Source: Ferruginibacter sp.
GTDB taxonomy: Bacteria > Bacteroidota > Bacteroidia > Chitinophagales > Chitinophagaceae
NCBI GenBank assembly: GCA_016786725.1
Contig: JAEUVU010000020.1
Span: 62,001 to 126,000, forward strand
DNA: 64,000 nt
Reading direction: 5' to 3'
Part shown: positions 8,863-16,892 of the stretch, one piece after another
Position numbering within the stretch: the stretch's first letter is position 1
Layout: the number at the start of each line of letters is the position of its first letter
The notes under the pieces: model-generated
What the model was told of the DNA's origin: nothing
The model's input: only the letters and a program-made list of their open reading frames with translations
The model's database searches: none
Made by a program: the position numbers and the translations under genes

Positions 8863-8891
8863 TTTCAACTGGCGGTAAAACATTAAGTTTG
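8863..8891 (+). promoter_or_regulatory. Candidate promoter for the small protein at 8910
   Basis: TTTC (8863-8866), 17-nt spacer, TAAGTTTG (8884-8891). The -7 box overlaps the alternative TTG start at 8889, which argues that translation begins at the ATG at 8910 instead. Confidence 0.5.
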
Positions 8892-8909
8892 CCTCAAACC
8901 TGTCCCCTA

Positions 8910-9179
8910 ATGGAATTAAAATATGTAAAGAATATCCAGTTTACCCGGCTGGTAAAATCTGACGGCCAGCTAAAAGAGTTCAACTTTCGCAAGCCCAACG
9001 GAAAACAGGAAGGCCCTTTTACAGTTGATGTAATTGATGTAAAAGAAAAGCGCATCATTTTTAATATGGAATTGAAAGACAATTCCTGGAAGATTATAAC
9101 AGCAGGCCTGCCTGAATGGATAACGGAGAATGAAAGTTCATTTCATGATATGATTGAGGAGGAATTTAAAACCGTTTAA
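8910..9179 (+). CDS. Small conserved hypothetical protein
   Basis: This 89-residue cytoplasmic-looking protein begins MELKYVKNIQFTRLVKSDGQ. An in-frame TTG at 8889 overlaps a candidate -7 box, so the ATG at 8910 is preferred. It is rich in beta-forming stretches and ends with an acidic helix (ESSFHDMIEEEF). I recall similar unannotated short proteins in other Bacteroidota but no known function. The gene stands alone with its own promoter and ends 21 nt before a strong bidirectional terminator. Confidence 0.65.
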   Translation: MELKYVKNIQFTRLVKSDGQLKEFNFRKPNGKQEGPFTVDVIDVKEKRIIFNMELKDNSWKIITAGLPEWITENESSFHDMIEEEFKTV

Positions 9180-9200
9180 AGCGTAACACTTTTAAAAAAC

Positions 9201-9238
9201 AAAAAAGCTTTTGTTCCTGCCGGAACAAAAGCTTTTTT
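9201..9238. terminator. Strong bidirectional intrinsic terminator
   Basis: A perfect 17-bp stem AAAAAAGCTTTTGTTCC / GGAACAAAAGCTTTTTT surrounds a 4-nt loop (TGCC). The A-run on one side and T-run on the other let it work in both directions. It sits between the convergent genes at 8910-9179 (+) and 9255-9797 (-). Confidence 0.95.
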
Positions 9239-9254
9239 ATCCTTCCGGGTGTTA

Positions 9255-9797
9255 TCAGAATTCTGCCACTACTTTAATGGTTGGTTCTTTGGCAACTTTG
9301 CCTGCAGCAATAGCGCCTCCGCTAACTTTATAATCTTCCAGCTTTACCGAAAAGTCAGAAGCGGCAACAATCACCTTACCTTTTACAGTAATCGTTCCTT
9401 TTGCATCCAGCGTTTTAGTTTCACCATGCATCGTAAGATCGCCGGTTACCTCCACAGGATAAGTACCATCCTTATTAAACTTTACTTCTTTAAGGTTATT
9501 AATTTTTCCTTTAAAACTTGCAGTTGCAAACTGGTCACTGTCCATCCATCCTTTGCTGTTAAAATGCTCCTGTATCTTGGGATTTGAGAATGCAAAACTT
9601 TTTACAGCAGCTTCAAAAGCAATGGCGCCGCTTTTTGTATCAAGCGAAGCTATAACGGTTTTGTTTTCGGCCTTGGGCAATGCATCAATAGGCGTGGTTG
9701 CATCAAAACTGATAACTGCCGAAGTGGTTGTTTTCTTTTGTGCAAACAGTAACCCTGTTGCCAGAACCATTGCTAAAGAAAGGATTGTTTTTTTCAT
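9255..9797 (-). CDS. YceI-family periplasmic protein
   Basis: This 180-residue protein has a signal peptide (MKKTILSLAMVLATGLLFAQ) and a YceI-like lipocalin-type beta-barrel. Matching segments are VISFDATTPIDALPKAENK, IQEHFNSKGWMDSDQFATA and PVEVTGDLTMHGETKTLDAK. Family members bind isoprenoid or other amphiphilic ligands in a hydrophobic cavity; the ligand here is unknown. The gene is downstream of the OB-fold gene (29-nt gap) on the minus strand and probably cotranscribed with it from the promoter near 10284-10316. Confidence 0.85.
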   Translation of the reverse strand: MKKTILSLAMVLATGLLFAQKKTTTSAVISFDATTPIDALPKAENKTVIASLDTKSGAIAFEAAVKSFAFSNPKIQEHFNSKGWMDSDQFATASFKGKINNLKEVKFNKDGTYPVEVTGDLTMHGETKTLDAKGTITVKGKVIVAASDFSVKLEDYKVSGGAIAAGKVAKEPTIKVVAEF

Positions 9798-9826
9798 TTG
9801 ATTGATTTTTATTTTTAGATTTAAAA

Positions 9827-10267
9827 TTATTTATTAACGGCACAGCGTTTAAATGTAATGTATTCTGTTTCCAGTATATCGCTGAAAGCGCCATTGCTGC
9901 AGCTTCCTTTTATTGACACCTGCTCTCCTTCTTTCATTGCTTTTGCTTCGGCCAGGTGCTGTTGCTGAAATGCAAAAATGATATAGGCCCCGTTTGTGGT
10001 ATCTGTCATTTTTATATTTGCGGTTGTATCGGCCATTTCTATAGCAGAAACTGTACCGTTTACCGTAACGATCTTTTCTGAATATTTTTTATTGGCTGCT
10101 GCCATGTCCTGTTTAAACTCTTTAATAAAATCCATAGCATTTACAGTATAATCTGCCTTTACCGTGGCTGTATCATCGTACTTAAGGTTAAACAGATACC
10201 ATATCACACCTGCCCCGCCCAGCAAAAGCACTACAAGCCCAATTATCCATTTTTTATACCGTTTCAT
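9827..10267 (-). CDS. Membrane-anchored OB-fold protein (tRNA_anti-like)
   Basis: This 146-residue protein starts MKRYKKWIIGLVVLLLGGAG, a single N-terminal anchor with positively charged flank. It is followed by a periplasmic OB-fold: KIVTVNGTVSAIEMADTT and EGEQVSIKGSCSNGAFSDIL are typical of the tRNA_anti-like (PF12869) group. This group is common in Bacteroidota and has no firm function; despite the name, tRNA binding is not established. It is the first gene of a two-gene unit with yceI. Its promoter region carries a perfect 16-bp palindrome, suggesting regulation. Confidence 0.75.
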   Translation of the reverse strand: MKRYKKWIIGLVVLLLGGAGVIWYLFNLKYDDTATVKADYTVNAMDFIKEFKQDMAAANKKYSEKIVTVNGTVSAIEMADTTANIKMTDTTNGAYIIFAFQQQHLAEAKAMKEGEQVSIKGSCSNGAFSDILETEYITFKRCAVNK

Positions 10268-10283
10268 ACTTTAAAAGTTAGAG

Positions 10284-10316
10284 CAAATATACAATGTTTA
10301 AACATTGAAAAAGCAA
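10284..10316 (-). promoter_or_regulatory. Candidate promoter with palindromic operator in the spacer
   Basis: On the minus strand there is TTG (10316-10314), a 22-nt spacer and TATATTTG (10291-10284), a full match to TANNTTTG. The spacer contains CAATGTTTAAACATTG (10292-10307), a perfect 16-bp palindrome abutting the -7 box, which a repressor dimer could occupy. The -7 box is 16 nt from the ATG at 10267. Confidence 0.55.
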
Positions 10317-10444
10317 TTGCCGGCAAATCTTTATAACATTTTCTGTTAATTATTTGTTGGCAGCAAATGTACCGGTTCTGGCAGCTGTTTTGTTAAAGCC
10401 ATAATGCTTAACAGGTTATCTCATTAATTATCCTTTCATGCCCG

Positions 10445-10452
10445 TAATTTTG
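10445..10452 (+). promoter_or_regulatory. Candidate -7 box for the papain-like protein gene
   Basis: TAATTTTG matches TANNTTTG and lies 16 nt before the TTG start at 10469. No good -33 TTTG is present at the usual distance, so support is partial. Confidence 0.35.
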
Positions 10453-10468
10453 TAAAACAATAAGGCAT

Positions 10469-11404
10469 TTGAAATCTTGTACACATAAAAGGGCTTTACA
10501 TCTTACCAGGGCTACAGCGCTACTCTGCCTTTTGGCCGCATGTGCAATAACCGGCAAAGCCCTTGCACCGGTTTTTCCAGGTAAAGTAACTTCTACACAA
10601 CAGCAGGCGATAGATTATGTTGAAAAGATCGTTGAATTAAAATCCAGCGCTCATTGGCCTAATATAAAACCTGATCTTTTTCTTAAAGATCTCAAAAACA
10701 GTATTCATGATCCAGTTAGCATTTATGCAGGTAAAGGCACAAATTTTTGCGCTTATGGCGCATTAACTTACTTGTTTTTACAGGATGACCCGCTTGGTTA
10801 CGCTACGCTGCTGTTACAACTCTATCATGAAGGGAAAGCCAGTTTCAGAAAAGTAAAATTTGATCCGTCTGCAGCCATTAAACAACAGGCAGGCGATCTT
10901 AAATATAAAGGGGCGCTGGATATTAATCCGGCAGAACAGATGTGGTTTTTAACACTGGCAGATCATTACAAAGGATATCTCAATTTCTTCAACCTTAATT
11001 ATGATGAAGGTGATGAAAACCGTTTCTGGGCATCGGCCAATTATGCAAAGTTCAACCGCATGACAAGGCAATTGCTTCATTATGATTATGATGCCATGGG
11101 TGCCGACCTGATGCGGCCCAGGTTAAAAAACATTTACAACTACATAAGCGAAAAAATGAAAACCGGCACAGTTGTGCTTTTCATTAATAACCGCATTGTA
11201 CACAAAAAAGACCATATACAGATCAAACTGGGAGTGCCTACTCATTTTATAGTTGCAGAAAGAATCAGCATGAAGGATGATATAATCACTTTTATCTATT
11301 GGGATTATGGCCGAAAAACCCAGTTACAGATATCCACTGCTTTTTTTAAGCGTATTGTTTTTGGAATTACCTGGTTCACCAAAAAAGAGAAAAATGCCAG
11401 GTAA
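10469..11404 (+). CDS. Putative papain-like secreted lipoprotein, function unknown
   Basis: This 311-residue protein starts at TTG. The N-terminus resembles a lipoprotein signal (TALLCLLAAC, lipid-bearing Cys25). The possible catalytic layout is Cys94 in TNFCAYGALTYL, His259 in GVPTHFIVAERI and Asp279 in FIYWDYGRK. The order Cys, then His, then Asp about 20 residues later on a strand is typical of papain/C39-like folds. I know no named family for it. The 3' end overlaps the next gene by 11 nt, indicating translational coupling. A non-catalytic scaffold with the same fold is equally possible. Confidence 0.55.
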   Translation: MKSCTHKRALHLTRATALLCLLAACAITGKALAPVFPGKVTSTQQQAIDYVEKIVELKSSAHWPNIKPDLFLKDLKNSIHDPVSIYAGKGTNFCAYGALTYLFLQDDPLGYATLLLQLYHEGKASFRKVKFDPSAAIKQQAGDLKYKGALDINPAEQMWFLTLADHYKGYLNFFNLNYDEGDENRFWASANYAKFNRMTRQLLHYDYDAMGADLMRPRLKNIYNYISEKMKTGTVVLFINNRIVHKKDHIQIKLGVPTHFIVAERISMKDDIITFIYWDYGRKTQLQISTAFFKRIVFGITWFTKKEKNAR

Positions 11405-11996
11405 GCTATTTTGCATATTGAGTTTCCTGAGTGCAGTATTTCTTTTTTCCTGCTCACCAAAAAATATTTCAACGAACTACTATTATGAAAATGAAAAAGC
11501 GCTTGACAGGATCGAAGAATCGTACAAGGAGCTTTATCCGCTCGGGCCTTTTACCATTGGCTTTACATCCCGTGATTTTAAAAAGCTATCGCTGGAAATT
11601 ATTACAGATACACTAAGCTATATTTATGAATTTGGGATAGATGAGCCACGTTTATTGGATACACTTAAAGCTTATAGGCTGGATGCTGCCAGGATCAATA
11701 CCCTCATCAAAGAAATGCACGATATCCGTTGCACCTGGATCACCTATTCAGATTATTATGTAGATGAGAAAAAACAAAACCTGATCCTGATGTCAATAAA
11801 ACCGGTTGCGCTAAAAGCTCCTTTTTCTTACGCCAAATACTATGTACTTACTTATTTTCCCCAGCCCCAGTATTTTGACAGTGAAGGAAGATTGCTGGAT
11901 AAAAGAAGTCTACGCCGCCTGCGTAAAATAAATGGCGAGGTTTTCAGAAGGATAAACAACAAGGTATGTTATGCTGTTACAGGGCATTTCAGGTAA
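11394..11996 (+). CDS. Lipoprotein of unknown function, coupled to the papain-like protein
   Basis: This 200-residue protein starts at the ATG at 11394, inside the end of the preceding gene. It has a lipoprotein signal (LSAVFLFSCSPKN, Cys20). The mature part is mixed helix and strand, rich in Tyr and Arg, with one Cys (DIRCTWITYSDYY) and a basic segment RSLRRLRKINGEVFRR. I do not recognise a domain. The 11-nt overlap with the upstream gene strongly suggests the two proteins act together at the cell envelope. Confidence 0.65.
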   Translation: MPGKLFCILSFLSAVFLFSCSPKNISTNYYYENEKALDRIEESYKELYPLGPFTIGFTSRDFKKLSLEIITDTLSYIYEFGIDEPRLLDTLKAYRLDAARINTLIKEMHDIRCTWITYSDYYVDEKKQNLILMSIKPVALKAPFSYAKYYVLTYFPQPQYFDSEGRLLDKRSLRRLRKINGEVFRRINNKVCYAVTGHFR

Positions 11997-12032
11997 GTTT
12001 TAATACAGGCCTTAAACCCTTAAAAATTTTTA

Positions 12033-12146
12033 CTGTCAGTCTGCCTGCCCCGATCATTTCGGGGAGCCTCCCAAAGACAAGTTAATACTGTATAGCCCCG
12101 GTTTCGACAAGCCTGCCTGCCGGCAAAGGCAGGCTCAACCTGACAG
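12033..12146. repeat. Compound palindromic dispersed repeat (CTGTCAG ... CTGACAG)
   Basis: The element begins CTGTCAG (12033) and ends CTGACAG (12146). Inside are CCCCGATCATTTCGGGG (a hairpin) and GCCTGCC / GGCAGGC arms around 12110-12134. It lies in the gap between convergent genes. Its GTTTCGACAAGCCTG and GGCTCAACCTGACAG parts, read on the other strand, match the shorter copy at 15813-15840 (CTGTCAGTCTGAGCCTGTCG). This indicates a repeat family present more than once in this genome. Confidence 0.65.
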
Positions 12147-12165
12147 CTTTTTAATTCGCCATTTC

Positions 12166-12789
12166 TCACATTTTCATAAAAAGCATTTTCACCGCAAAGA
12201 GCAAAATAAAAAAACTCATGGTTATTCTCACCCACTTCTGGTAAGTTTCATTCTTAAAAAAAGTATCAGTTGCAAAACCTGCTAAGTAAATTATGGTGCA
12301 GTTTGTAATAAAGCTGAAGCACATCTGTATCAAACCCAGCTTAATATTTTGCCATAACAGCTGCCCTCTTTCAGGATGAAGAAACTGCGGCAATATAGAA
12401 AAATACAGGAATAAGGAACCCGGATTAAGCAGGTTACCAATAAAGCCTTTTAAATAAAAAACATGCAATCCTGAATTACCTGGCTGTACTTCGCCGGTCT
12501 TCCATTTTACGGTATTAAGGTTGGTAATGGCCAGGTAAATCAGGTAGGCAATACCACAATAACGCAACAAATCCAATGCATGTGGCATACTAACCAGTAT
12601 AGCTGTTAAACCAAGCGCAATAGCAGAAAGATGCACAACAAATGAACTTACAATACCTGCTGCAGTGGCCCAGCCGGCCCTTCGGCCATACTCAAATGTG
12701 TAGGTAAGGTAAAGCATCATATTGGGGCCGGGTGTGAGTGCGAACCCAATAACAAAGCCAATATAAACGATCAGTTCGTTAAAAGACAT
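12166..12789 (-). CDS. LysE/RhtB-family amino-acid exporter
   Basis: This 207-residue, six-helix membrane protein carries the family signature FALTPGPNMMLYLTYTFEYG at residues 17-36. It also has the second-half motif GFIGNLLNPGSLFLYFSILP. The family exports amino acids such as lysine, threonine or homoserine; the substrate here is unknown. The gene begins 5 nt after the DUF2027-Smr gene on the minus strand, so they are cotranscribed. The length is normal for the family. Confidence 0.88.
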   Translation of the reverse strand: MSFNELIVYIGFVIGFALTPGPNMMLYLTYTFEYGRRAGWATAAGIVSSFVVHLSAIALGLTAILVSMPHALDLLRYCGIAYLIYLAITNLNTVKWKTGEVQPGNSGLHVFYLKGFIGNLLNPGSLFLYFSILPQFLHPERGQLLWQNIKLGLIQMCFSFITNCTIIYLAGFATDTFFKNETYQKWVRITMSFFILLFAVKMLFMKM

Positions 12790-12794
12790 GCATC

Positions 12795-13811
12795 TTATTT
12801 ATACTCAAAATAAATTTCGGTAGCGCCATAGCCAAATTGGGGGTTGTATTGGTTTACGAACGATTTCACTTCTTTTTTCAAACGAAGTATCTCGTGTATT
12901 TCATCACGCAGTTTTCCAATGCCTACACCATGAATAATGGTTAAAGACGGTTGGTAATGTGCCACCGCCAGTTCATAATATTTTTCAAAAGCTTTTAACT
13001 GAATTGACAGTATTTCAAAATTGCTGAGATGTTTCCAGCTTTCAGTTAATTTTTCAATATGCAGATCAACTACGCTTCTGGCAGGCTCCAGATTCTGTTT
13101 GATCTTGTTCGCTTCATAAATCCTGAAACCGGAATTGCCAAGTTTGCTCAGATCAACTTTCTCTTCTACCAGTTTGTCAGGATACTCTTCAAATAAAACG
13201 TAAGAAAAGCCCGGCTCGTTCTTCAACTGTATCTCCTCAATCTTTTTAAAAAGCTGCTTTGCCTTTAGCTTTAAAGATGTTTCGTAATAAGGCGCTTTCT
13301 TTTTATCAGCATCTTTTAAACTGAATTCAAATTCAAAACGTGGGCTGTCGCTCAGGTCTTCAAAAGCTACATCGTGCAGGTAAAAATCGCTTAAAGGCTC
13401 AATCGTGTTTTTTAATTGAAAGGCGCTTTCGCCACCGATCATTAAGTTGTAGGTAAAAGTATAAGCCGTTTCATTTTGATTGAGCAGATAGAGTTTGAAT
13501 TTCTCTACAATATCATCATCAAAAATATCTCTATCGAAAACAGGTATGAATGAAAGTTTAACGCCATTACCCTCTTTTACTTTGGGCATGGCCTTTTCTT
13601 TCTGCACATTATCTATAAATATCTTTTTCTTTTCAGCTTTGCGCTGCTGCGTAAACATTTTAAAGTAAGGGAAATCTATCTGATCGGTATAGATCGGGAA
13701 TTTTACGCCTTTCACTTCTACCAAAACCATTTTCTCGTTCATGATTTCCAGAACAGTGCCCTCCTCTTCGGTAAGTAAAACCAATATTTTATCACCGGGT
13801 TGATATTTCAT
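12795..13811 (-). CDS. DUF2027 and Smr domain protein
   Basis: This 338-residue protein starts at MKYQPGDKILVLL (13811); an upstream in-frame start (13853) would add 14 unlikely residues. The N-terminal ~60 residues resemble a KOW/Tudor-like barrel (GDKILVLLTEEEGTVLEI). The middle is the DUF2027 beta-sandwich. The C-terminus (about 255-338) is an Smr domain with VVDLHIEKLTESW and the core TIIHGVGIGKLRDEIHEILR. Smr domains, also found at the end of MutS2, bind or nick nucleic acids and can act on stalled ribosome mRNA. The exact role of this architecture, common in Bacteroidota, is not established. Confidence 0.85.
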   Translation of the reverse strand: MKYQPGDKILVLLTEEEGTVLEIMNEKMVLVEVKGVKFPIYTDQIDFPYFKMFTQQRKAEKKKIFIDNVQKEKAMPKVKEGNGVKLSFIPVFDRDIFDDDIVEKFKLYLLNQNETAYTFTYNLMIGGESAFQLKNTIEPLSDFYLHDVAFEDLSDSPRFEFEFSLKDADKKKAPYYETSLKLKAKQLFKKIEEIQLKNEPGFSYVLFEEYPDKLVEEKVDLSKLGNSGFRIYEANKIKQNLEPARSVVDLHIEKLTESWKHLSNFEILSIQLKAFEKYYELAVAHYQPSLTIIHGVGIGKLRDEIHEILRLKKEVKSFVNQYNPQFGYGATEIYFEYK

Positions 13812-13893
13812 GCCCCTGATCCGCCAACCGGCGGAGAATTTTAAATTATACAAATAAAAAAAAGTCGCACAAAGTTACTGAAGTACAAGTGTG

Positions 13894-13930
13894 GTTATTT
13901 ACAGGCTTTTATTAAAAGCCTGTAAATAAC
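13894..13930. terminator. Perfect 18-bp palindrome, probable terminator of the APC permease gene
   Basis: GTTATTTACAGGCTTTTA (13894-13911) and TAAAAGCCTGTAAATAAC (13913-13930) are exact inverted repeats around one central base. The hairpin lies 55 nt past the stop codon of the permease gene on the minus strand. There is no long T-run, so it could also be a processing or regulatory hairpin. Confidence 0.65.
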
Positions 13931-13984
13931 AAAATCCTATTTGCAATGATTTTGTATAAAGGTCAAGCCGGATCTCCAAAAAAA

Positions 13985-15733
13985 TTAACTCTTTTCTGCC
14001 AGCTTGCTTTTCTTATATCCGTAAATAAAATAAACGATCAAACCCAGTACCAGCCAGGCTATGAACCAGGCCCAGTTCATTGCTGTCATTCCTGTTAAGA
14101 GGTACATGCAGGTGATCAAACCCATTAAAGGTATCAACGAATATTTCTTAACGAATGCCATAATAGCCAGGATGATCGCACTGATCCAGAAAACAATGAG
14201 CGATATATTGGGTGTGGCCAGTTGCATAAAACTGGCTTTCCCGGTTTTATAATCTTCGTTGGCACTGTAATCAAAATTAAACAGCTCAGCAAAATAGTTT
14301 TTTGATAAAAACTGCGCCAGTACAATGGCGCCAATAACTATCAAAGGAAATATAAACTGCCCGTTGATATAAGGCAGGTGAAAACGGCCTGCAACTTTTT
14401 CTTTTCTTGGTATCAGCAGCACGCCGCCGCAAACCAACACGAAAGCAAACAGTGTTGCAATGCTCGTGAAATCGAGTACAAAAGTTTTATCAGTAAATAA
14501 GATTGGCACCCCTACTACCAAACCGGTAACAATGGTAGCAAAAGAAGGCGTTTTAAACTTTGCGTGAATTTTTTGAAAAACCGGTGGCAGCAAACCGTCA
14601 CGGCTCATGCTCATCCATATGCGGGGCTGCCCCATTTGAAACACGAGCAAAACACTTGTCATGGCAACCACAGCACAAATAGACACCAAAAACTGCATCC
14701 AGCCTATATTGAGGTTCTGCGGTTCAAAAATAAAAGCCAGCGGATCTCCAACTCCATCAAAGTTCTTATAATGAACAGCGCCGCTTAAAACCAGCGTAAG
14801 TAAAATATAAATGATGGTACATATCACCAGCGAAAGCACCATCCCCTTTGGCAGGTCTCTTTGCGGATTTTTGCTTTCTTCTGCCAGTACGCTCACTGCA
14901 TCAAAACCAATATAAGCAAAGAATACACCTGCAACAGCCGTCATTACGCCGCTAAAACCATTGGGCATAAAAGATTTTACTCCTTCATCATTGGCAGGTG
15001 CCCAGTTAAAGGTGAGTCCGTTTGAAAAAACAAGATAACCACCAACCAAAATGATGAGTAACACCACAGCCAGTTTTAATATCACCATTACATTGCTGAA
15101 GTTGCGGCTTTCTTTAATGCCCCGGTAAACTAAATATGTGATGAGCAGATTGATCACCAAAGCAGGCAGATCAAAAATGATCCTGAGCCCACCTATCATG
15201 GGGGCATTGTTCCAGGCTGCAATATCATCAGGATTGGTGCCTCCATCCAAAATGGTATTCTTAGCTTCCATGTAACTGGTAGAAAGATATTCCGGTATGT
15301 GCACGTTCAGTTTACTGAGGAAAGAAGTAAAATAATCGCTCCAGCTGTAAGCAACATAAATATTGCCGATTGAATATTCCATGATGAGCGCCCAGCCAAT
15401 TATCCAGGCAAACAGTTCACCAAAAGATGCGTAAGCATAAGTGTAGGCGCTGCCTGCAACCGGTATGCGGCTGGCAAATTCTGAATAACAGAACGCAGTG
15501 AATGCACAGGCTATAGCAGTGATAATGAAAAGCACAACAACACCCGGGCCGCCATTAAACACAGCGCCACCCAGGCTGCTGAAACTACCGGCACCGAGGA
15601 TGGCAGCAATACCAAAAAAAGTAAGGTCGCGAACGGAAAGAACCCTTTTTAATCCACCGCCGCCATGCGGATCGTCACTTCCATCTGCTATAATATTCTC
15701 AATTTTTTTTGTGCGGAACAAAGAATTTGCCAT
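13985..15733 (-). CDS. APC-superfamily amino acid permease
   Basis: This 582-residue protein has about 12-14 membrane helices. The N-terminal helix contains FFGIAAILGAGSFSSLGGAV, the APC substrate-binding unwound helix. Further motifs are EFASRIPVAGSAYTYAYASFGE, FFAYIGFDAVSVLAEESKNPQRDLP and QPRIWMSMSRDGLLPP, all typical of the CAT/YfnA-like cationic amino-acid permease branch. It is longer than the usual ~460-500 residues owing to extra loops at about 150-190 and 470-500. It probably imports an amino acid by cation symport; the substrate is not determined. It is followed by a palindromic hairpin and separated from the polyprenyl synthetase gene by a dispersed-repeat copy. Confidence 0.88.
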   Translation of the reverse strand: MANSLFRTKKIENIIADGSDDPHGGGGLKRVLSVRDLTFFGIAAILGAGSFSSLGGAVFNGGPGVVVLFIITAIACAFTAFCYSEFASRIPVAGSAYTYAYASFGELFAWIIGWALIMEYSIGNIYVAYSWSDYFTSFLSKLNVHIPEYLSTSYMEAKNTILDGGTNPDDIAAWNNAPMIGGLRIIFDLPALVINLLITYLVYRGIKESRNFSNVMVILKLAVVLLIILVGGYLVFSNGLTFNWAPANDEGVKSFMPNGFSGVMTAVAGVFFAYIGFDAVSVLAEESKNPQRDLPKGMVLSLVICTIIYILLTLVLSGAVHYKNFDGVGDPLAFIFEPQNLNIGWMQFLVSICAVVAMTSVLLVFQMGQPRIWMSMSRDGLLPPVFQKIHAKFKTPSFATIVTGLVVGVPILFTDKTFVLDFTSIATLFAFVLVCGGVLLIPRKEKVAGRFHLPYINGQFIFPLIVIGAIVLAQFLSKNYFAELFNFDYSANEDYKTGKASFMQLATPNISLIVFWISAIILAIMAFVKKYSLIPLMGLITCMYLLTGMTAMNWAWFIAWLVLGLIVYFIYGYKKSKLAEKS

Positions 15734-15812
15734 GTTGGTTTCTGTTTTGGTAGAAGGAAATTAAGGAAATATTTTTATTTATGGGAATTACACTTGCCCT
15801 TAAATAATTGAT

Positions 15813-15840
15813 CTGTCAGTCTGAGCCTGTCGAAGACGGC
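15813..15840. repeat. Short dispersed-repeat copy (CTGTCAGTCTGAGCCTGTCG)
   Basis: A 28-nt segment related to the ends of the compound repeat at 12033-12146. It lies between the permease start and the polyprenyl synthetase stop. Confidence 0.55.
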
Positions 15841-15875
15841 TTGGAAAGAGATTTTACCAGTATTCTGGTTATGAT

Positions 15876-16841
15876 TTAACTCTCCCTCATCATCAGATAA
15901 TCGGCAAGTTCCTGCAAAGGTTTTTTACGTACAGAGAGTACAGCGGTATCTTCCAGATGTTTTAATGCAGTTTGCAGGTATTTATTCTTTAATTCTTTTG
16001 CCCAGTCATCTACTTTGCAGTCGCGGAATATCTGCATTACTTTTTCAACTTTATCAGCAGGGTCATCTTTTATCAATGCTTTCAATTCACTTAACTGTGC
16101 AGGTTTTGCAGTTTCAAAAGCATGTATCAATAAAAATGTTTTTTTATTGGCTATGATGTCGCCGCCAACCTGCTTACCGAATTTTTCAGGGTTGCCAAAG
16201 GCATCCAGATAATCATCCTGCACCTGGAAAGCAATGCCCAGGTTCTTACCAAACCCGTACAAATGATTTTGATTCCCTTCTCCTGCCCCGCCCAAAATAG
16301 CGCCCAGCTTGAGGCTGGCAGCAACCAGCACCGAAGTTTTCAAAGTGATCATGTGTACATATTCATCCATGCTCACGGTTTCTCTTTTCTCAAAGTCCAT
16401 GTCCATCTGCTGGCCCTCGCAAACTGCACTGGCTGTATTGTTGAAGAGATACAACACTTTTTGTAACTGCGCCAGTTTTATTTTATTCAGGTATTCATAC
16501 GCTTTTACAAACATCACATCGCCTGCCAGCAAAGCGGTTGATTCGCCATATTTAGCATGAACCGTTTCCATACCACGGCGCAGCGGCGCCTTGTCCATAA
16601 TATCGTCATGTATCAAACTAAAGTTGTGAAAAAGCTCAATAGCCGCCGCCGCATTGTATGCATCCGGATCAATATCATTGAATAACTGGTTTCCCATCAA
16701 TACACATACAGGCCTGATCCTTTTGCCACCGAGGTGTAAAATATATTGAGCTGGTTCATACAGTGTTTCCGGCTGCACAGGAAAATGCCGGCTGTTGAAT
16801 TTTTCTTCGAAGAGTTTGGATAGTTCTAAAAATGAATGCAT
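15876..16841 (-). CDS. Polyprenyl (farnesyl/geranylgeranyl-type) diphosphate synthase
   Basis: This 321-residue enzyme condenses isopentenyl diphosphate with allylic diphosphates. The first aspartate-rich motif is HDDIMD (Asp79, 80, 83) followed by KAPLRRG. The second is QVQDDYLDAFGNP (Asp209, 210, 213). GGKRIRPVCVLM at 38-49 is the IPP-binding Lys/Arg region. Phe74 at position -5 before the first motif suggests a short-to-medium product, but chain length cannot be fixed from sequence. It lies 51 nt downstream of the RNase R gene and is probably cotranscribed with it. Products would feed quinones, undecaprenyl carriers or carotenoids. Confidence 0.9.
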   Translation of the reverse strand: MHSFLELSKLFEEKFNSRHFPVQPETLYEPAQYILHLGGKRIRPVCVLMGNQLFNDIDPDAYNAAAAIELFHNFSLIHDDIMDKAPLRRGMETVHAKYGESTALLAGDVMFVKAYEYLNKIKLAQLQKVLYLFNNTASAVCEGQQMDMDFEKRETVSMDEYVHMITLKTSVLVAASLKLGAILGGAGEGNQNHLYGFGKNLGIAFQVQDDYLDAFGNPEKFGKQVGGDIIANKKTFLLIHAFETAKPAQLSELKALIKDDPADKVEKVMQIFRDCKVDDWAKELKNKYLQTALKHLEDTAVLSVRKKPLQELADYLMMRES

Positions 16842-16892
16842 ATATGTAACCTAAAAAACAAAAACGCAACAACGAATTTGCTGTTTATCAAT

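Noticed and set aside
12020..12235. 71-residue ORF across the compound repeat
   Set aside because: It lies within the repeat and overlaps the end of the LysE gene.
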